A stretch of 49,279 bases of DNA from Actinomycetota bacterium (GTDB taxonomy: Bacteria > Actinomycetota > Actinomycetes > Nanopelagicales > Nanopelagicaceae). The stretch lies in contig RGZI01000003.1 of NCBI GenBank assembly GCA_010031635.1, forward strand, positions 1 through 49,279, in the 5' to 3' direction. The position numbers and the translations under genes were made by a program. This document shows positions 47,052-49,279 of this stretch, piece by piece. Under the pieces are notes generated by a model. It was given only the letters and a program-made list of their open reading frames with translations. It made no database searches and had not been told where the DNA came from. The stretch's first letter is position 1, and each line of letters begins with the position of its first letter.

Positions 47052-49279
47052 ATGGCAGTTGAATCCTTATTGCCTCATCTCAAATTGCAAGATCTAAGTT
47101 CAGCGATCGCCTCGGGCAAAAAAGTAATAGCGCCAAATTCACTCCACTCTTGGCTAATTGCTCAAGCGGCAATTTCAAACAGCGAAAATCAAAGTGCTCC
47201 AATCTTGGTGGTTACGCCAGGAAGCATTCTTGATTTACAACGCGAATTACATGAGATTGCACCAGAATTAATAATTCAAACTTTTCCTAATTGGGAAACT
47301 TTGCCTCATGAAAGATTGAGTCCACAAAGCGATACGGTTGCTGCCAGATATAAAGCTTTAAACATGCTGCGTACAAATCAACCAATAGATATTTTGCTAA
47401 CACCTGTACGTGCATTAATGCAACCATTTGTTAAAGGATTTGGCTCAATCGCTGCTCCGAAATTTGAAGCAGGTTTGCAGATTGATATGCATAAATGTGC
47501 ACAGGAGTTAGTTTCACTTGGATACGTAAGAACTGACTTAGTTGAAAAACGTGGTGAGTTTGCAATTCGTGGAGGCTTACTTGATATTTTCCCACCGCAA
47601 GAAGATCACCCGATCAGAGTTGAATTCTTTGATGACACAATCGAGGAAGTCCGCAGCTTCTCTATCGCCGATCAAAGGACTATGGCACTTATCGCCGGAT
47701 CTGTGACGGCACTTCCTAGTCGTGAAATGGCTTTAACTGATGATGTCAAAAAACGAGCTGGAGCATTAGTTGAAAAGTATCCTGGGATTTCAGATTTACT
47801 AGGGAAAATCGCTAATGGCATTGCTGCGGAGGGTATGGAATCTTTAATCCCAGCCTTGGTTGATTCAATGGAATCTTTAACTGAAGCACTTCCGGAAGGT
47901 TCAAAAGTAATTTTAGTTTCGCCAGATTTAATAAATTCTAGAGCTGGTGAATTAATTTCAACTGGTCGTGAATTTTTAGAAGCATCTTGGCTTAATGCCG
48001 CACATGGAAATACAGTTCCAATTGAATTAGGTAGAAGTTCATTTATAGAGTTGCCTGAAGTTTTATCGGCACTAGGTAATCGCAATTTCAATATTGGCTC
48101 CGTTGCACCATTTGGAATCGATGGTGAAAATTCAGAGTTTGCCGAGTTTGAAGTGATTGAACCTATAAGGGGAAACATTGATCGCTTTACTTTGCAGATC
48201 AATGAAAAGATTAGCGCAGGATGGCGAGTTGTAATTACAGCCATAGGACATGGAACCGCTGAAAGATATGCAACTTTGCTAAATGATGCAGATATACCGA
48301 TGAAGTTAATAGAAGATTTGGCAGATCTCACACCAAATGTTGTACATGTGACAACTTCAGCCATCAGATTTGGATTTAGCGCACCACAAGAAAAGATTTT
48401 TTTGGTCACTGAACGAGATTTTGTTGGGGCCAAGGCTGTTAATACCGAAGGTGCACGGCTTGCCCCTCGTCGAGGTAAAAGAATTGACCCGCTTGCATTG
48501 AAAGATGGCGATTACGTCGTGCATGAAATTCATGGAGTAGGTCGTTTTATTGAAATGGTTGAACGAGTAGTTGGGGGAACAACCCGGGAGTATTTAGTTA
48601 TTGAATATGCTTCAAGCAAGCGGGGCCAGCCAGCAGATCGACTTTATTTACCAACTGACTCATTAGATCAGATAACTCGTTATGTTGGTGGGGAAGCTCC
48701 AAGTGTGCACCGTATTGGTGGTGCTGATTGGCAAAAAGCAAAGGGGCGAGCTAAAAAAGCGGTTCGGCAGATCGCTAGTGAGCTAATACAACTCTATGCA
48801 GCACGAACAAGTTCACCAGGATTCGCATTTTCACCAGATACTCCGTGGCAACGCGAATTAGAAGATGCATTCCCATTCTCAGAAACACCAGATCAACTTT
48901 CAACAATTTCAGATGTAAAGGCGGATATGGAAAGACCATATCCAATGGACCGGATTGTTTGCGGAGATGTTGGGTTTGGAAAAACTGAGGTTGCGATACG
49001 TGCGGCATTCAAAGCTGTGCAGGATGGAAAACAAGTTTCAATTTTGTGTCCAACTACATTGCTTGTACAACAACATTTAACAACTTTTAGGGAACGTTAT
49101 TCAGGATTTCCAATTAGAGTTGAAGCGCTATCTCGTTTTTCAACACAAAGTGAAATTAAAAAAGTTCTAGCAGATTTAGCAACAGGTGCTGTGGATGTTG
49201 TGATTGGAACCCACAGATTGCTTTCAACTGATGTGATTTTTAGAGATTTAGGATTGATGGTCGTAGATGAAGAACAAAG
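47052..49279 (+). CDS. mfd: Transcription-repair coupling factor Mfd, N-terminal part; runs off window (absent from ORF track because no stop)
   Basis: FPNWETLPHERLSPQSDTVAARYKAL, RGGLLDIFPP, GDYVVHEIHGVGRF, VCGDVGFGKTEVAIRAAFKA, GTHRLLS, VVDEEQ. Confidence 0.96.
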   Translation, partial: MAVESLLPHLKLQDLSSAIASGKKVIAPNSLHSWLIAQAAISNSENQSAPILVVTPGSILDLQRELHEIAPELIIQTFPNWETLPHERLSPQSDTVAARYKALNMLRTNQPIDILLTPVRALMQPFVKGFGSIAAPKFEAGLQIDMHKCAQELVSLGYVRTDLVEKRGEFAIRGGLLDIFPPQEDHPIRVEFFDDTIEEVRSFSIADQRTMALIAGSVTALPSREMALTDDVKKRAGALVEKYPGISDLLGKIANGIAAEGMESLIPALVDSMESLTEALPEGSKVILVSPDLINSRAGELISTGREFLEASWLNAAHGNTVPIELGRSSFIELPEVLSALGNRNFNIGSVAPFGIDGENSEFAEFEVIEPIRGNIDRFTLQINEKISAGWRVVITAIGHGTAERYATLLNDADIPMKLIEDLADLTPNVVHVTTSAIRFGFSAPQEKIFLVTERDFVGAKAVNTEGARLAPRRGKRIDPLALKDGDYVVHEIHGVGRFIEMVERVVGGTTREYLVIEYASSKRGQPADRLYLPTDSLDQITRYVGGEAPSVHRIGGADWQKAKGRAKKAVRQIASELIQLYAARTSSPGFAFSPDTPWQRELEDAFPFSETPDQLSTISDVKADMERPYPMDRIVCGDVGFGKTEVAIRAAFKAVQDGKQVSILCPTTLLVQQHLTTFRERYSGFPIRVEALSRFSTQSEIKKVLADLATGAVDVVIGTHRLLSTDVIFRDLGLMVVDEEQ

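Overview
The window is a gene-dense, AT-leaning actinobacterial chromosome segment. The gene content and synteny suggest a streamlined freshwater acI/Nanopelagicales-type actinobacterium, but that placement is inference. It holds a conserved housekeeping backbone: groEL, a DUF3027/CSP/DUF2530 cluster, serC-pdxH-citrate synthase, 5-FCL/galU/moeA-like/rimJ/membrane protein, pmt/rsmI/metG/tatD/ksgA/ispE, tRNA-Gln/glmU/prs/rplY/pth, ppc and mfd. Accessory sugar-acid catabolism genes are interspersed: four enolase-superfamily enzymes, an FGGY kinase, an SMP-30 lactonase, an epimerase-like protein and SDRs. No CRISPR array, transposase, integrase or phage gene was seen. Most noteworthy: (1) a galU-moeA-rimJ-membrane protein operon matching the Glp/GLPR (gephyrin-like cell-division) locus, in which the MoeA homologue has lost domain II and the GGVSxG motif; (2) an in-frame GlmU-PRPP synthetase fusion lacking the Prs N-terminus; (3) a junction where an SDR and PEP carboxylase both lose conserved C-termini at the same nucleotide; (4) a 36-bp near-perfect palindrome with four GATC sites exactly 10 bp apart upstream of tandem enolase genes; (5) a strongly folded candidate leader RNA before rplY. 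Items 2 and 3 could be assembly artefacts and need read-level checks. All calls come from reading the sequence; no database search was run.
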